A stretch of DNA of 64,000 bases. It comes from Inquilinus sp. Marseille-Q2685 (GTDB taxonomy: Bacteria > Pseudomonadota > Alphaproteobacteria > DSM-16000 > Inquilinaceae). Below the pieces are notes generated by a model, which saw nothing but the letters and a program-made list of their open reading frames with translations, searched no databases and was not told the origin of the DNA. Location: positions 1,302,001 to 1,366,000 of the forward strand of contig NZ_CAKAKL010000001.1 in assembly GCF_916619195.1 (NCBI RefSeq), given 5' to 3'. A program made the position numbers and the translations under genes. Below, piece after piece: positions 41,972 through 53,895 of this stretch. Positions within the stretch are counted from its first letter, which is position 1, and each line of letters starts with the position of its first letter.

Positions 41972-41988
41972 CTTATCGGCGCGATAAG
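41972..41988. promoter_or_regulatory. Palindrome upstream of katA, possible OxyR site
   Basis: CTTATCG-GCG-CGATAAG is a perfect inverted repeat. With an upstream ATCG (41962–41965) it gives ATCG-N7-TTAT-N7-ATAA at 11-base spacing, which partly matches the OxyR pattern ATAG-N7-CTAT-N7-ATAG-N7-CTAT. The fourth unit does not match. Confidence 0.45.
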
Positions 41989-42155
41989 TGAACGCCGCGT
42001 TCGACCAGGGGCAGCAGGTCGCGGCGATGCCGGTGCAGCCGCAGCAGCAGCTCCGGCGGCAGGTCGCCCTGCACGCCGACGCGGCCGTTCTCGAGGGTGA
42101 GGCTGGCGCCGTGGCGGGCGAGATCGGCGAGCAGCGCGTTCAGGGAAGGACGCAT
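41973..42155 (-). CDS. Small TubC-N-like docking-domain protein
   Basis: Protein of 60 residues. The pattern LNALLADLARHGASLTLENGRVGVQG … LPPELLLRLHRHRRDLLPLV matches, from memory, the TubC N-terminal docking domain found at the ends of nonribosomal peptide synthetase subunits and as stand-alone small proteins. No synthetase is nearby. Its ATG overlaps the hemH stop (ATGA), so it is co-translated with hemH. The C-terminal end overlaps the katA upstream palindrome. Role unknown. Confidence 0.6.
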   Translation of the reverse strand: MRPSLNALLADLARHGASLTLENGRVGVQGDLPPELLLRLHRHRRDLLPLVERGVHLSRR

Positions 42156-43156
42156 CAGGCCGCCCTCCGCATCGGCCCGGCGCCGAGGGCTTGCCGTACC
42201 TGGGCCGCCAAGCCGGCGACATAGGCCGGGTGCACGCCGACGGTCGGGACGCGGACGAAGGACGGCACGCCGGATGCTCCGGCCACGGCCCGGTATTCGC
42301 GATCAAGCTCGACCAGTGTCTCGGAATGCTCGGACACGAAGGCGATCGGCACCAGCACCAGGCCGACGCCGTCGCGCCCGGCCTGCTTCACCTCCTCCTC
42401 CGTGTCCGGCTTCAGCCATTCCTGCGGCGTCACCCGGCTCTGGAAGGCGATGCGCCAGTCGAGGCCGGGAATGCCGAGCGCCGCCACCACCGCCTCGGCC
42501 GAGGCGCGGACCTGGCCGGGATACGGGTCGCCGGCCTGGACGATCGGCAGCGGCAGGCCATGGGCGGTGAACAGCAGCCGGTGCAGCCCGCCAGCGGCCG
42601 GCCAGGCGCGCCGGATCAGGTCGGCCTGGGCGGCGATGAAGCCGGGCTCCGCCGGCGCCGCCTCGACCGCCCAGGTCGGGGCGGACAGGCCGGCGGCGCG
42701 GGCGGCCGCGGCCCAGTCGGTCAGGGCCGACCGGGTGGTGGTGGTCGAATATTGCGGATACAGCGGCAGCAGCACGATCTCGTCCGGCCGCCACGCCCGC
42801 AGCTGCGCCGCCGTCTCGGCCGCGAAGGGGTGCCAATAGCGCATCGCCACGAAGGACCGGACCTCGCCGAGGTCCCCGAGGCGCGCCGCCACCGCCCGGC
42901 CCTGCGCCCGGGTCTGGGCCAGGATCGGCGAGGCGCCGCCGAGCTGTCGGTAGATTTCGGTCGCGACCGGCGTGCGGCGCCGGGCAATCAGCCGCGCCAC
43001 CACCGCCCGCGGCAGGCGCGGCAGGCGGATGATCTCGGGGTCGGAGAAGAAGTTGCGCAGGAACGGGCCGACGGCCTCGAGCCGGTCCGGGCCGCCGATC
43101 TGCAGCAGCACCAGGGCGATCCGGCGGCGGGCGACGAGGACGGGCAAAGGCGGCAT
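42155..43156 (-). CDS. hemH: Ferrochelatase
   Basis: Ferrochelatase of 333 residues, which inserts ferrous iron into protoporphyrin IX, the last step of heme synthesis. Family signatures include VLLQIGGPDRLEAVGPFLRNFF, VLLPLYPQYSTTTT, the catalytic histidine in LLFTAHGLP, and VPIAFVSEHSETLVELD with the conserved acidic/His face. Membrane-associated in most bacteria. It is upstream of the TubC-N-like gene and katA on the same strand, and has overlapping ICE and OxyR-like boxes in its promoter. Confidence 0.95.
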   Translation of the reverse strand: MPPLPVLVARRRIALVLLQIGGPDRLEAVGPFLRNFFSDPEIIRLPRLPRAVVARLIARRRTPVATEIYRQLGGASPILAQTRAQGRAVAARLGDLGEVRSFVAMRYWHPFAAETAAQLRAWRPDEIVLLPLYPQYSTTTTRSALTDWAAAARAAGLSAPTWAVEAAPAEPGFIAAQADLIRRAWPAAGGLHRLLFTAHGLPLPIVQAGDPYPGQVRASAEAVVAALGIPGLDWRIAFQSRVTPQEWLKPDTEEEVKQAGRDGVGLVLVPIAFVSEHSETLVELDREYRAVAGASGVPSFVRVPTVGVHPAYVAGLAAQVRQALGAGPMRRAA

Positions 43157-43208
43157 GGCTGGCTCCTGTGGCTGGCCCGAGCCTCTCGCACCGCTTCGAT
43201 AAGATCCA

Positions 43209-43245
43209 ATCGATTAGAACTATTCTAAAGATAGAGAAATCTTAT
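43209..43245. promoter_or_regulatory. Irr iron-control (ICE) box overlapping an OxyR-like box, upstream of hemH
   Basis: TTAGAA-CTA-TTCTAA (43214–43228) is a perfect inverted repeat matching the ICE motif bound by Irr, the heme/iron regulator of alphaproteobacteria. Overlapping it, ATCG (43209), CTAT (43220), ATAG (43231) and TTAT (43242) stand at exact 11-base steps, agreeing with the OxyR consensus ATAG-N7-CTAT-N7-ATAG-N7-CTAT at 14 of 16 positions. CGATAAGAT (43197–43205) and ATCTTATCG (43239–43247) flank the region as an inverted repeat. The site is 53–90 bases upstream of hemH. Confidence 0.68.
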
Positions 43246-43332
43246 CGCGCCTCGCGGCAGCAGCCGCTTTTCGTCTCCGGCCGCCCGGCGCCGCGATGAT
43301 ACGATCGAGCTCTGCCGATGGAGCGAGCTTCG

Positions 43333-43833
43333 ATGCCGCTGAGCTACCCGTACAAGCCGAGAATAGGGCTAATGGTGCTCGCCACCCTGTTCTTTGCGGT
43401 CTGTGCCGCGGTTCTCGGGAGCAAGGCCGCCACCGCCGACCACGGAGTTGTGCTGAACGGCTTGGTGGAGCTCTCGGCGGGCGGGGCCCGGACCTTCTAT
43501 TGGGTCCTTGCCGGGCTCTCTGCCGCGTTCGTGGCGGCGGGCCTGTTCAGCATCGCCGTGGGGTTGTTCAGCCAACGGTCGCTGCAGGTGTCCGACTCCG
43601 AGCTGTCGGCGCCGAGCTATCTCTGGGCCAGCGCGCCGATCGTCGTTTCGATCTCCGACATCAGCGAGATCCGACTGCGGACGATTTCCGGGCAGCGCAT
43701 GCTGCTGGTCCGGCACCGTGGCGGTGCGCTCAACATCATGGAGAAGATGCTCCCCGACCGGGCCAGCTTCGAGGCCGTGCACGCCGCGATCGCCGAACGC
43801 GCCGGACAAGCCGGCAAGCTTGGCGGACGATAA
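43333..43833 (+). CDS. Membrane protein with PH-like C-terminal domain, unknown function
   Basis: Protein of about 166 residues. Two hydrophobic segments are predicted (LMVLATLFFAVCAAVLG and FYWVLAGLSAAFVAAGLFSIAVG), followed by a soluble C-terminal part of about 85 residues that looks like a small β-rich (PH-like) domain: LQVSDSELSAPSYLW, ISDISEIRLRTISGQRMLLVRHRGG. The ATG at 43333 has GGAG upstream; 43318 is an alternative. Divergent from hemH and upstream of oxyR; family not identified. Confidence 0.7.
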   Translation: MPLSYPYKPRIGLMVLATLFFAVCAAVLGSKAATADHGVVLNGLVELSAGGARTFYWVLAGLSAAFVAAGLFSIAVGLFSQRSLQVSDSELSAPSYLWASAPIVVSISDISEIRLRTISGQRMLLVRHRGGALNIMEKMLPDRASFEAVHAAIAERAGQAGKLGGR

Positions 43834-43889
43834 ACATCACTGATTGATCCTCGCTGGGAAATACACAGGCCTTATCCTATCTTTTCGGC

Positions 43890-44840
43890 ATGACCCTCTC
43901 CGGCCTCTCCCTCCGCGATCTCGAATATCTCGTCGCCGTGGCCGAGCTGCGCCATTTCGGCCAGGCGGCGGAGCGCTGCGGCGTCAGCCAGCCGGCGCTG
44001 AGCATGCAGATCCGCAAGCTGGAGGAGACTCTGGGGCTGGCGGTGTTCGAGCGCGGGCCGAAGACGGTGCTGGTGACGGCCAAGGGCGAGGTCATCCTCG
44101 CGCAGGCCCGCCGCGTGCTGCTGGAGGCGCGGCGGCTGATGGCGCTGGCCCAGGAGCTGGATGCGCCGCTGTCCGGCCCGCTGGCGGTGGGCGCGATCGA
44201 GACGCTGGGCCCCTACCTGTTCCCGCACATGCTGCGGCCGCTGCGCCGGGCCTTCCCGAAGCTGGAGCTGGTGCTGCACGAGGGCCGCACCTACCAGCTG
44301 GTCGAGGCGCTGCGGCACGGCGCGCTGGACCTGGTGTTCCTGTCGCTGCCGGTGGCCGACCCGCAGATCGCGACGGCGCCGCTGTTCTTCGAGCCCTTCG
44401 TGCTGGCCCAGCCGGCCGACCGGCCGGTGGCGGCCGACGGCGCCGCACGGGTCGCCGAGCTGCCGCGCGACGGTCTGCTGCTGCTGGAGGACGGGCACTG
44501 CCTGCGCGACCAGGCGCTGGAGGTCTGCGGCACGCTGGGCGCCGGCGGCAAGCGCCACAGCACCAGCCTGGAGACCTTGCGCCAGATGATCGCGGCCGGC
44601 GCCGGCTACAGCCTGTTCCCGCGGCTGGCGACGCTGGGTGAGGCCAGCGTCGGCGGCCTGGTCAGCTATGCCGGCTTCGACGGCACGGCGCCGGGCCGCA
44701 TGGTCGGCCTGGCCTGGCGCCAGAGCGACCCGCGGGCCGAGCAGTTCGAGTCGCTGCGCCGCGTCCTGCTCGACCACCCGCCGCCCGGCACAAGGGTGGC
44801 GGCGGAGGGTGGGCCCATGAAAAACGGGGGCACGGCGTGA
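43890..44840 (+). CDS. oxyR: Hydrogen peroxide-sensing LysR-type regulator OxyR
   Basis: Regulator of 316 residues. The N-terminal LysR helix-turn-helix reads FGQAAERCGVSQPALSMQIRKLEETLG. The peroxide-sensing pair is C204 (LEDGHCLRDQ) and C213 (ALEVCGTLG), with the same spacing as C199/C208 in E. coli OxyR, which form a disulfide on oxidation and switch on catalase and related genes. Candidate sites lie before hemH and katA, 0.7 and 1.9 kb away. Confidence 0.95.
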   Translation: MTLSGLSLRDLEYLVAVAELRHFGQAAERCGVSQPALSMQIRKLEETLGLAVFERGPKTVLVTAKGEVILAQARRVLLEARRLMALAQELDAPLSGPLAVGAIETLGPYLFPHMLRPLRRAFPKLELVLHEGRTYQLVEALRHGALDLVFLSLPVADPQIATAPLFFEPFVLAQPADRPVAADGAARVAELPRDGLLLLEDGHCLRDQALEVCGTLGAGGKRHSTSLETLRQMIAAGAGYSLFPRLATLGEASVGGLVSYAGFDGTAPGRMVGLAWRQSDPRAEQFESLRRVLLDHPPPGTRVAAEGGPMKNGGTA

Positions 44841-44854
44841 GGCCGGCCCCCGTT
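44823..44854 (+). terminator. Hairpin overlapping the oxyR stop
   Basis: AACGGGGGC (44823–44831) pairs with GCCCCCGTT (44846–44854) around a 14-base loop that contains the stop codon. The following GGAACTTTC is only weakly T-rich. Confidence 0.5.
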
Positions 44855-44887
44855 GGAACTTTCAATGCGCAGCTGACCGGATGGGTC

Positions 44888-45013
44888 GGAGCCGCCCCCT
44901 CACCCGAAATCGCTGTCGCGATTTCGACCTCTCCCCGAGGAGAGGTGAAAATCCCCTCTCCTCGGGGAGAGGGAGAGGGCCGACGCCGAAGGCGGCGGGA
45001 GGGTGAGGGGGGA
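44888..45013. repeat. Intergenic repeat family B, copy 1
   Basis: About 126 bases between oxyR and the convergent Lrp gene. It contains CCCTCACCCGAAATCGCTG, CCTCTCCCCGAGGAGAGG and GCGGGAGGGTGAGGGGG, all shared in the same order with copy 2 at 61289–61411 in reverse orientation. The outer ends are inverted repeats (CCCCCTCACCC / GGGTGAGGGGG). Confidence 0.75.
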
Positions 45014-45029
45014 GCGGCGGCGCCGCGGA

Positions 45030-45542
45030 TCACTCCTCGCGATGATGGTCCTTGGCGTCGACGTCGATCGGCACGCCCGGCAGGTGCTTGGCGGTGCGTA
45101 TCGCGAGCGCCGACTTGACGTGGTTGACGTTCGGCGCCGAGGTCAGCTGGGTGGTAAGGAAGCGCTGGTAGCTGTCCCAGTCCTCGGCCACGATCTTCAG
45201 GAGGAAGTCGGTCTCGCCGGCCAGCATGTGGCATTCGCGGACCAGCGGCCAGCTGCCGACCAGATCCTCGAATTTGCGCAGATCGGCCTCGGCCTGGCTG
45301 GTCAGACCGACCTGGGCGAAGACGGTGACGCCGAAGCCCAGCGCCTCGGGGTTGATGTCGGCGTGGTAACCGCGGATGTAATGTGCCTCCTCCAGCGCCC
45401 GGACGCGGCGAAGGCAGGGCGGGGCGGAGATGCCGGCACGGCGCGCCAGCTCGACATTCGTCATCCGACCGTCGTCCTGGAGGTCGCGGAGGATACGGCG
45501 GTCGATGCGGTCGAGCTTCACACGGCGCATGGGTTCTCTCAT
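45030..45542 (-). CDS. Lrp/AsnC-family transcriptional regulator
   Basis: Regulator of 170 residues. The N-terminal helix-turn-helix is DRRILRDLQDDGRMTNVELARRAGIS and the C-terminal RAM (amino-acid sensing) domain contains VRECHMLAGETDFLLKIVAEDWDSY. Such proteins respond to amino acids and control their metabolism or transport. The ATG at 45542 is used; 45530 is possible. Divergent from the ELM1-family gene; this neighbourhood with trxB recurs in alphaproteobacteria. Confidence 0.93.
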   Translation of the reverse strand: MREPMRRVKLDRIDRRILRDLQDDGRMTNVELARRAGISAPPCLRRVRALEEAHYIRGYHADINPEALGFGVTVFAQVGLTSQAEADLRKFEDLVGSWPLVRECHMLAGETDFLLKIVAEDWDSYQRFLTTQLTSAPNVNHVKSALAIRTAKHLPGVPIDVDAKDHHREE

Positions 45543-45631
45543 GAAAGGGCTTCCGTGATTACGCGCAAGGATATTGCCGGACTTTCGCCGGGCGCAAGCG
45601 CAATCCTGTTTCGCGGGGAGGGTTTGGCAGG

Positions 45632-46600
45632 ATGAGCGCGACGGCGCGCGCGGGGACGAGCGGCATCGGCTCCCTGCGGGTGTGGGTGGTGTCGGACGGC
45701 CGTCCGGCGAACGAGAACCAATGCCTGGGCCTGGCGGAAGCGCTCGGCATCGTCCCGGAGGTGGTCCGACTCGGCGCACGGCAAGGCTGGCATCGGCTTC
45801 TCGATCCCGTTCGGCCCGCCGCCGGCTTCGGCCTGGACGGGCCGCCCTGGCCCGACCTGCTGATCGCAGCCGGCCGGCAGAGCGTGTATCCCGCCCTTGC
45901 GGTGAAGCGGGCCAGCGGTCATCGGACGCGCCTTGTGCAAATATTTCGTCCCGGCGTCAACCCGCGGCGTTTCGATCTGATCGTCACGCCCCGGCATGAC
46001 GGCCTGAAAGGATCCAACGTCTGCGCCACCAGCGGCGCCTTGAACCTCGTCACCCCGGCCCGCCTCGCCGCCGCGGCGGCGGAGTGGGAGCCGGTGCTGG
46101 GCGGCCTGCCGCGACCACGCGCCGCGGTGCTGATCGGCGGCAGCAGCAAGTCGGTGGCGGTGCCGGAAGGCGCGGTCGCCCGACTCGCCGGCCAGTTGGC
46201 CGATCTGGCGCGCGGCGGGACGGGGCTGATGGTCACCACCAGCCGGCGCACGCCGGAGGGCGAGGCGGCGGCGCTGCGCCGGGCGCTGGAGGGGCTGCCG
46301 GCCTGGATCTGGGACGGCGCCGGCCCGAACCCCTATTTCGGCTTCCTGGCCCTGGCCGACGCCGTGATCGTCACCCATGACAGCATCAACATGACCTCGG
46401 AGGCGGCGACCACCGGCAAGCCGGTGCATGTCGTCGAATGGGCGCAGCTGGCGCCGAAACACCGCCGCTTCCACGACGCGCTGGCGGCCGCGGGCATCAC
46501 CCGCCCCTTCGCCGGCCGGCTGGAGCAGTGGTCCTACGCGCCGCTGGACGACACCGCCCGGGCGGCGGAGCGGGTGCGGGCTTTGTTCGCCACGGGCTGA
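45632..46600 (+). CDS. Mitochondrial fission ELM1 family protein (DUF1022)
   Basis: Protein of 322 residues. The text LRVWVVSDGRPANENQCLGLAEAL, WPDLLIAAGRQSVYPALAVKR and VIVTHDSINMTSEAATTGKPVHV marks the ELM1/DUF1022 family, which has a glycosyltransferase-B-like fold. The plant relative ELM1 recruits dynamin to mitochondria; the bacterial role is unknown. Co-directional with trxB, 95 bases upstream. Confidence 0.85.
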   Translation: MSATARAGTSGIGSLRVWVVSDGRPANENQCLGLAEALGIVPEVVRLGARQGWHRLLDPVRPAAGFGLDGPPWPDLLIAAGRQSVYPALAVKRASGHRTRLVQIFRPGVNPRRFDLIVTPRHDGLKGSNVCATSGALNLVTPARLAAAAAEWEPVLGGLPRPRAAVLIGGSSKSVAVPEGAVARLAGQLADLARGGTGLMVTTSRRTPEGEAAALRRALEGLPAWIWDGAGPNPYFGFLALADAVIVTHDSINMTSEAATTGKPVHVVEWAQLAPKHRRFHDALAAAGITRPFAGRLEQWSYAPLDDTARAAERVRALFATG

Positions 46601-46695
46601 CGCCTCGCCTGCAGCCCTGGTCCGCGTCGCCTTGCCCCGGCCGCCGGCGGTGGCTATCTATCGATGACACTTCCCCTCGAGCGGATTGTCGCCCC

Positions 46696-47712
46696 ATGCC
46701 GGCCACCCATCGCACCAAGGTCCTGATCATCGGTTCCGGCCCGGCCGGCTACACCGCCGCGATCTATGCCGCGCGCGCCAATCTGGAGCCGATCCTGGTG
46801 CAGGGGCTGCAGCCCGGCGGGCAGCTGACCATCACCACCGATGTCGAGAACTATCCCGGTTTCGCCGACGTGATCCAGGGCCCCTGGCTGATGGAGCAGA
46901 TGGAGGCCCAGGCCCGGCACTGCGGCACGCGCCTCGAGTTCGACCTGATCACCCAGGTCGACTTCTCGCGCCGGCCCTTCGTCTGCACCGCCGATTCCGG
47001 CACGGTCTACGAGGCCGATTCGGTGATCATCGCCACCGGCGCCCAGGCGCGCTGGCTGGGCCTGCCCAGCGAGCAGCAGTTCCAGGGCCGCGGCGTCTCC
47101 GCCTGCGCCACCTGCGACGGCTTCTTCTTCCGCGGCAAGGAGGTGGCGGTGATCGGCGGCGGCAACTCCGCGGTCGAGGAGGCGCTGTACCTGACCAACC
47201 ACGCCACCAAGGTGACGCTGGTGCACCGCCGCGACCAGCTGCGCGCCGAGCGCATCCTGCAGGACCGGCTGTTCGCCCATCCCAAGATCGAGGTGGTGTG
47301 GAACCACACGGTCGAGGAGATCGTCGGAGGCGGCACGCCCGAGGCCGTGACCGGCGCCCGGCTGCGGGACACGAAGACCGGGGCCGAGCGCGTGCTGCCG
47401 GTCGACGGCGTCTTCGTCGCCATCGGCCATGACCCGGCGACCGCGGTGTTCAAGGGCCATGTCCGCATGGATGCCGACGGCTACATCCTGACCGCGCCGG
47501 ATTCGACCGCGACCGACGTGCCCGGCGTGTTCGCCGCCGGCGACGTCAAGGACCGGGTGTACCGCCAGGCGGTGACCGCGGCCGGCATGGGCTGCATGGC
47601 GGCGCTGGAGGCCGAGCGCTTCCTGTCCGAGCACGCCGGCACCGGCCATCTGGCCCGGATCGCCGACCGCGACACCCGCCCGGTCGCCGAGCCCGCCGCA
47701 GCCGCGGGCTGA
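46696..47712 (+). CDS. trxB: Thioredoxin reductase
   Basis: Flavoenzyme of 338 residues that reduces thioredoxin with NADPH. FAD-binding LIIGSGPAGYTAAIYAARANL, the redox-active C137-A-T-C140 in VSACATCDGFFF, NADPH-binding VAVIGGGNSAVEEALYL and the C-terminal FAD motif VPGVFAAGDVKDRVYRQAVTAAG are all present. The ATG at 46696 begins the conserved fold. A hairpin follows the stop, then a LysR gene on the same strand. Confidence 0.96.
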   Translation: MPATHRTKVLIIGSGPAGYTAAIYAARANLEPILVQGLQPGGQLTITTDVENYPGFADVIQGPWLMEQMEAQARHCGTRLEFDLITQVDFSRRPFVCTADSGTVYEADSVIIATGAQARWLGLPSEQQFQGRGVSACATCDGFFFRGKEVAVIGGGNSAVEEALYLTNHATKVTLVHRRDQLRAERILQDRLFAHPKIEVVWNHTVEEIVGGGTPEAVTGARLRDTKTGAERVLPVDGVFVAIGHDPATAVFKGHVRMDADGYILTAPDSTATDVPGVFAAGDVKDRVYRQAVTAAGMGCMAALEAERFLSEHAGTGHLARIADRDTRPVAEPAAAAG

Positions 47713-47761
47713 GCCCGCCCGTGCGGGCGAGGCACCGGCATCCCTTTCATAAGGACGATGA

Positions 47762-47787
47762 CGATAGGGGGGCCGTCCCCCCTATCG
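47762..47787 (+). terminator. Hairpin after trxB
   Basis: Perfect 11-bp stem CGATAGGGGGG (47762–47772) with its reverse complement (47777–47787), loop CCGT, 50 bases after trxB. No T-run, so termination may be Rho-aided. Confidence 0.55.
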
Positions 47788-47956
47788 GTGAAATCCGGAT
47801 GAAATATTGTTCCCGGCCGGCCCAAGCTTTGCTTGCGTTGGATCGGGGGTGCCCCTCATAGTGTATATAGTGTGATTCGCAGGCGCGACGCCGAGCGCTG
47901 GTATATCGACCATCCCGCCCTTGTCGCCCGCGCAAGAAACGAACGGGTGCCGGAGA

Positions 47957-48847
47957 ATGGACTGGGACAAGCTGCGCGTTTTCCACGCCGTCGCTGACGC
48001 GGGCAGCTTTACCCATGCGGGCGAGAAGCTGAACCTCAGCCAGTCGGCGGTCAGCCGCCAGATCAGCGCGCTGGAGGAGAGCCTCAAGGTCCCGCTGTTC
48101 CACCGCCATGCCCGCGGCCTGATCCTGACCGAGCAGGGCGAGCTGCTGTTCCGCACCGCGCGCGAGGTCTTCGCCAAGCTGTCGATGACCGAGGCGCAGC
48201 TGAGCGAGAGCAAGGACCACGCTCGCGGCCCGCTGAAGATCACCACCACCGTCGCCTTCGGCTCGACCTGGCTGACGCCGCGGGTGCGCGAGTTCCTGAC
48301 CGCCTATCCGGACATAGATCTGACCGTCCTGATCGACGACGAGGAGCTGGACCTGGGCATGCGCGAGGCCGATGTGGCGATCCGCATGACGCCGCCGCGC
48401 CAGCCGGACCTGATCCAGCGCCACCTGATGACGGTGAAGATCCACATCTTCGGGTCGGTCGACTACCTGAAGCGCAACGGCATCCCGCAGACGCTGGACG
48501 ACCTGAACAAGCATTCGATCATCATCTACGGCGAGGATGCGCGCGGGCCGATCGCCGACATCAACTGGCTGGCCCATGTCGGCAGCCCGCCGCCGGGCGG
48601 CCGCAAGATCGCGCTCCGGGTCAACAACCAGTACGCCATCTACCGCGCGGTGCGCAGCGGCCTCGGCCTCGCCGCCCTGCCCGACTTCATGGTCGACCCG
48701 ACCCTGAACGTGGTGCGGGTGCTGCCCGAGGTGACCGGCCCGACCACGGAGGCCTATTTCGTCTATGCCGAGGAGCTGCGCCATTCCAAGCGCATCTCGG
48801 TGTTCCGCGACTTCCTCGTGCGCAAGGTGGCCGAGAGCAAGTTCTGA
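47957..48847 (+). CDS. LysR-family transcriptional regulator downstream of trxB
   Basis: Regulator of 296 residues. The start MDWDKLRVFHAVADAGSFTHAG and helix-turn-helix LNLSQSAVSRQISALEESLKV are typical; the substrate-binding domain follows. An orthologous-looking LysR gene commonly follows trxB in alphaproteobacteria, so a redox-linked role is plausible. The ATG at 47957 has GGAG very close (2 bases), so an upstream alternative start cannot be ruled out. Confidence 0.9.
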   Translation: MDWDKLRVFHAVADAGSFTHAGEKLNLSQSAVSRQISALEESLKVPLFHRHARGLILTEQGELLFRTAREVFAKLSMTEAQLSESKDHARGPLKITTTVAFGSTWLTPRVREFLTAYPDIDLTVLIDDEELDLGMREADVAIRMTPPRQPDLIQRHLMTVKIHIFGSVDYLKRNGIPQTLDDLNKHSIIIYGEDARGPIADINWLAHVGSPPPGGRKIALRVNNQYAIYRAVRSGLGLAALPDFMVDPTLNVVRVLPEVTGPTTEAYFVYAEELRHSKRISVFRDFLVRKVAESKF

Positions 48848-48990
48848 GAGACCGTTTGTAAATGCACCTGGTGCGGCCGTCTGACGGCGGGCTCGAGCGC
48901 TTCCGGTGCTCACGCACCAATGTGCGCTGCGCTCCGGTTCTCGAAACCACCGCCAGCCGACTCACGCCAGCGCATTTCCAAAACGGTCTC
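48848..48990. repeat. 143-base element with terminal inverted repeats
   Basis: GAGACCGTTTGTAAATGC (48848–48865) starts right after the LysR stop. A near-perfect inverted copy, GCATTTCCAAAACGGTCTC, closes it at 48972–48990. The inside is GC-rich with smaller stems (GGTGCTCACGCACC). This could be a MITE-like element or one large terminator structure. Confidence 0.6.
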
Positions 48991-49313
48991 TGACACTCTG
49001 TGGCCATCCAGGGCCGCTCGCACCGGCCCCTGGACGGCCTCCTCTGAACGCAAAGAGCGGCTTCGCCTCCTGCCATGACGGCTTGAGAAGGCGCGATTGG
49101 GGTCTGCGGGCTTGCCGGAAAATGGCACTGCGAGGAGCGCGCGGGCTGCCTTTAGGGCTCCCCACCCGCATTTCCAGGCCTTGAAACCGCGAAAAAGACG
49201 GCAAATGTCCGAAATCTGTGCAAAACCCCACGGAAAAATGGCGGATTTCCTGGGGGTTGCATGCGCCACAGCGAGCTATGCAATGCGCGCATAAAAGCAA
49301 TGGCAGAAACTGG

Positions 49314-49342
49314 TTACCAATCGCTCACAGAATGCCTATCTT
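49314..49342 (+). promoter_or_regulatory. Sigma-70-type promoter of the putative small RNA
   Basis: TTACCA (49314–49319), a 17-base spacer, and TATCTT (49337–49342). The expected start is near 49350, at the 5′ end of the structured RNA. The surroundings (49190–49340) are AT-rich and show no coding sequence. Confidence 0.5.
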
Positions 49343-49349
49343 AAGAGCG

Positions 49350-49462
49350 TTCGTGCTGCAGCGCAGCAGAACAAGGGTCCGGCACTGCCGGCTCCTTGCG
49401 TCTCCCAGACGTGAAGCCTCCCTGTTTGACTCGGGCCGGAACGCGTTTCCGGCCCTTTTTTT
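49350..49462 (+). ncRNA. Putative small regulatory RNA with CU-rich (anti-Shine-Dalgarno) loops
   Basis: About 113 bases, with a promoter in front and a strong terminator at the end, but no ORF. It folds into GCTGCAGCGCAGC, then CAAGG-CCGGCA/TGCCGG-CCTTG, then CGTCT-CCC-AGACG with a CCC loop, followed by an unpaired stretch GCCTCCCTGTTTGACTC and the terminator. Exposed CUCCC/CCUCCC motifs that could pair with ribosome sites are known in alphaproteobacterial sRNAs such as the MmgR/αr8 (suhB) and αr14 families. MmgR-like identity is a guess from memory; being an sRNA is better supported. Confidence 0.6.
49433..49462 (+). terminator. Rho-independent terminator of the putative small RNA
   Basis: GGGCCGGA (49433–49440) pairs with TCCGGCCC (49448–49455), followed by seven T (49456–49462). 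It is the best canonical terminator in the window, and no protein gene ends before it. Confidence 0.9.
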
Positions 49463-49571
49463 GTGCAGAATCCGGGGCGCGGCCGCGGGACCATGGTCCG
49501 GCTGCGGCCGGTGCCATGATCCCATCGCATAAAGGGGGTGGCGTCCCCCCTGCCGGGAACGCCCGCGCCGG

Positions 49572-50543
<972 letters not shown>

Positions 50544-50684
50544 CGGCCTGTCCTCCTTGACCCGAACCATCCGACCGCGAGGCGGTCTCACCTGTAGTTC
50601 GCGGCGGGACAGGCCGACGTTACGGCGGCCCTTCGGCAGCGGCCAGCGGCGCCGGGACGCACCCGGCGCCGCTTCTCGCTCAAC

Positions 50685-53817
<3,133 letters not shown>

Positions 53818-53895
53818 GGGAGCAGCCTATCGATACGGGCGCGGGACCGCGCGGTCCGGGACGGCCGGGCCGCGCGTCCCGCGCCGGGGATCACG

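Noticed and set aside
44823-45013. CRISPR-like repetition after oxyR
   Set aside because: The repeated blocks are inverted stems of one element, not regularly spaced direct repeats with unique spacers.
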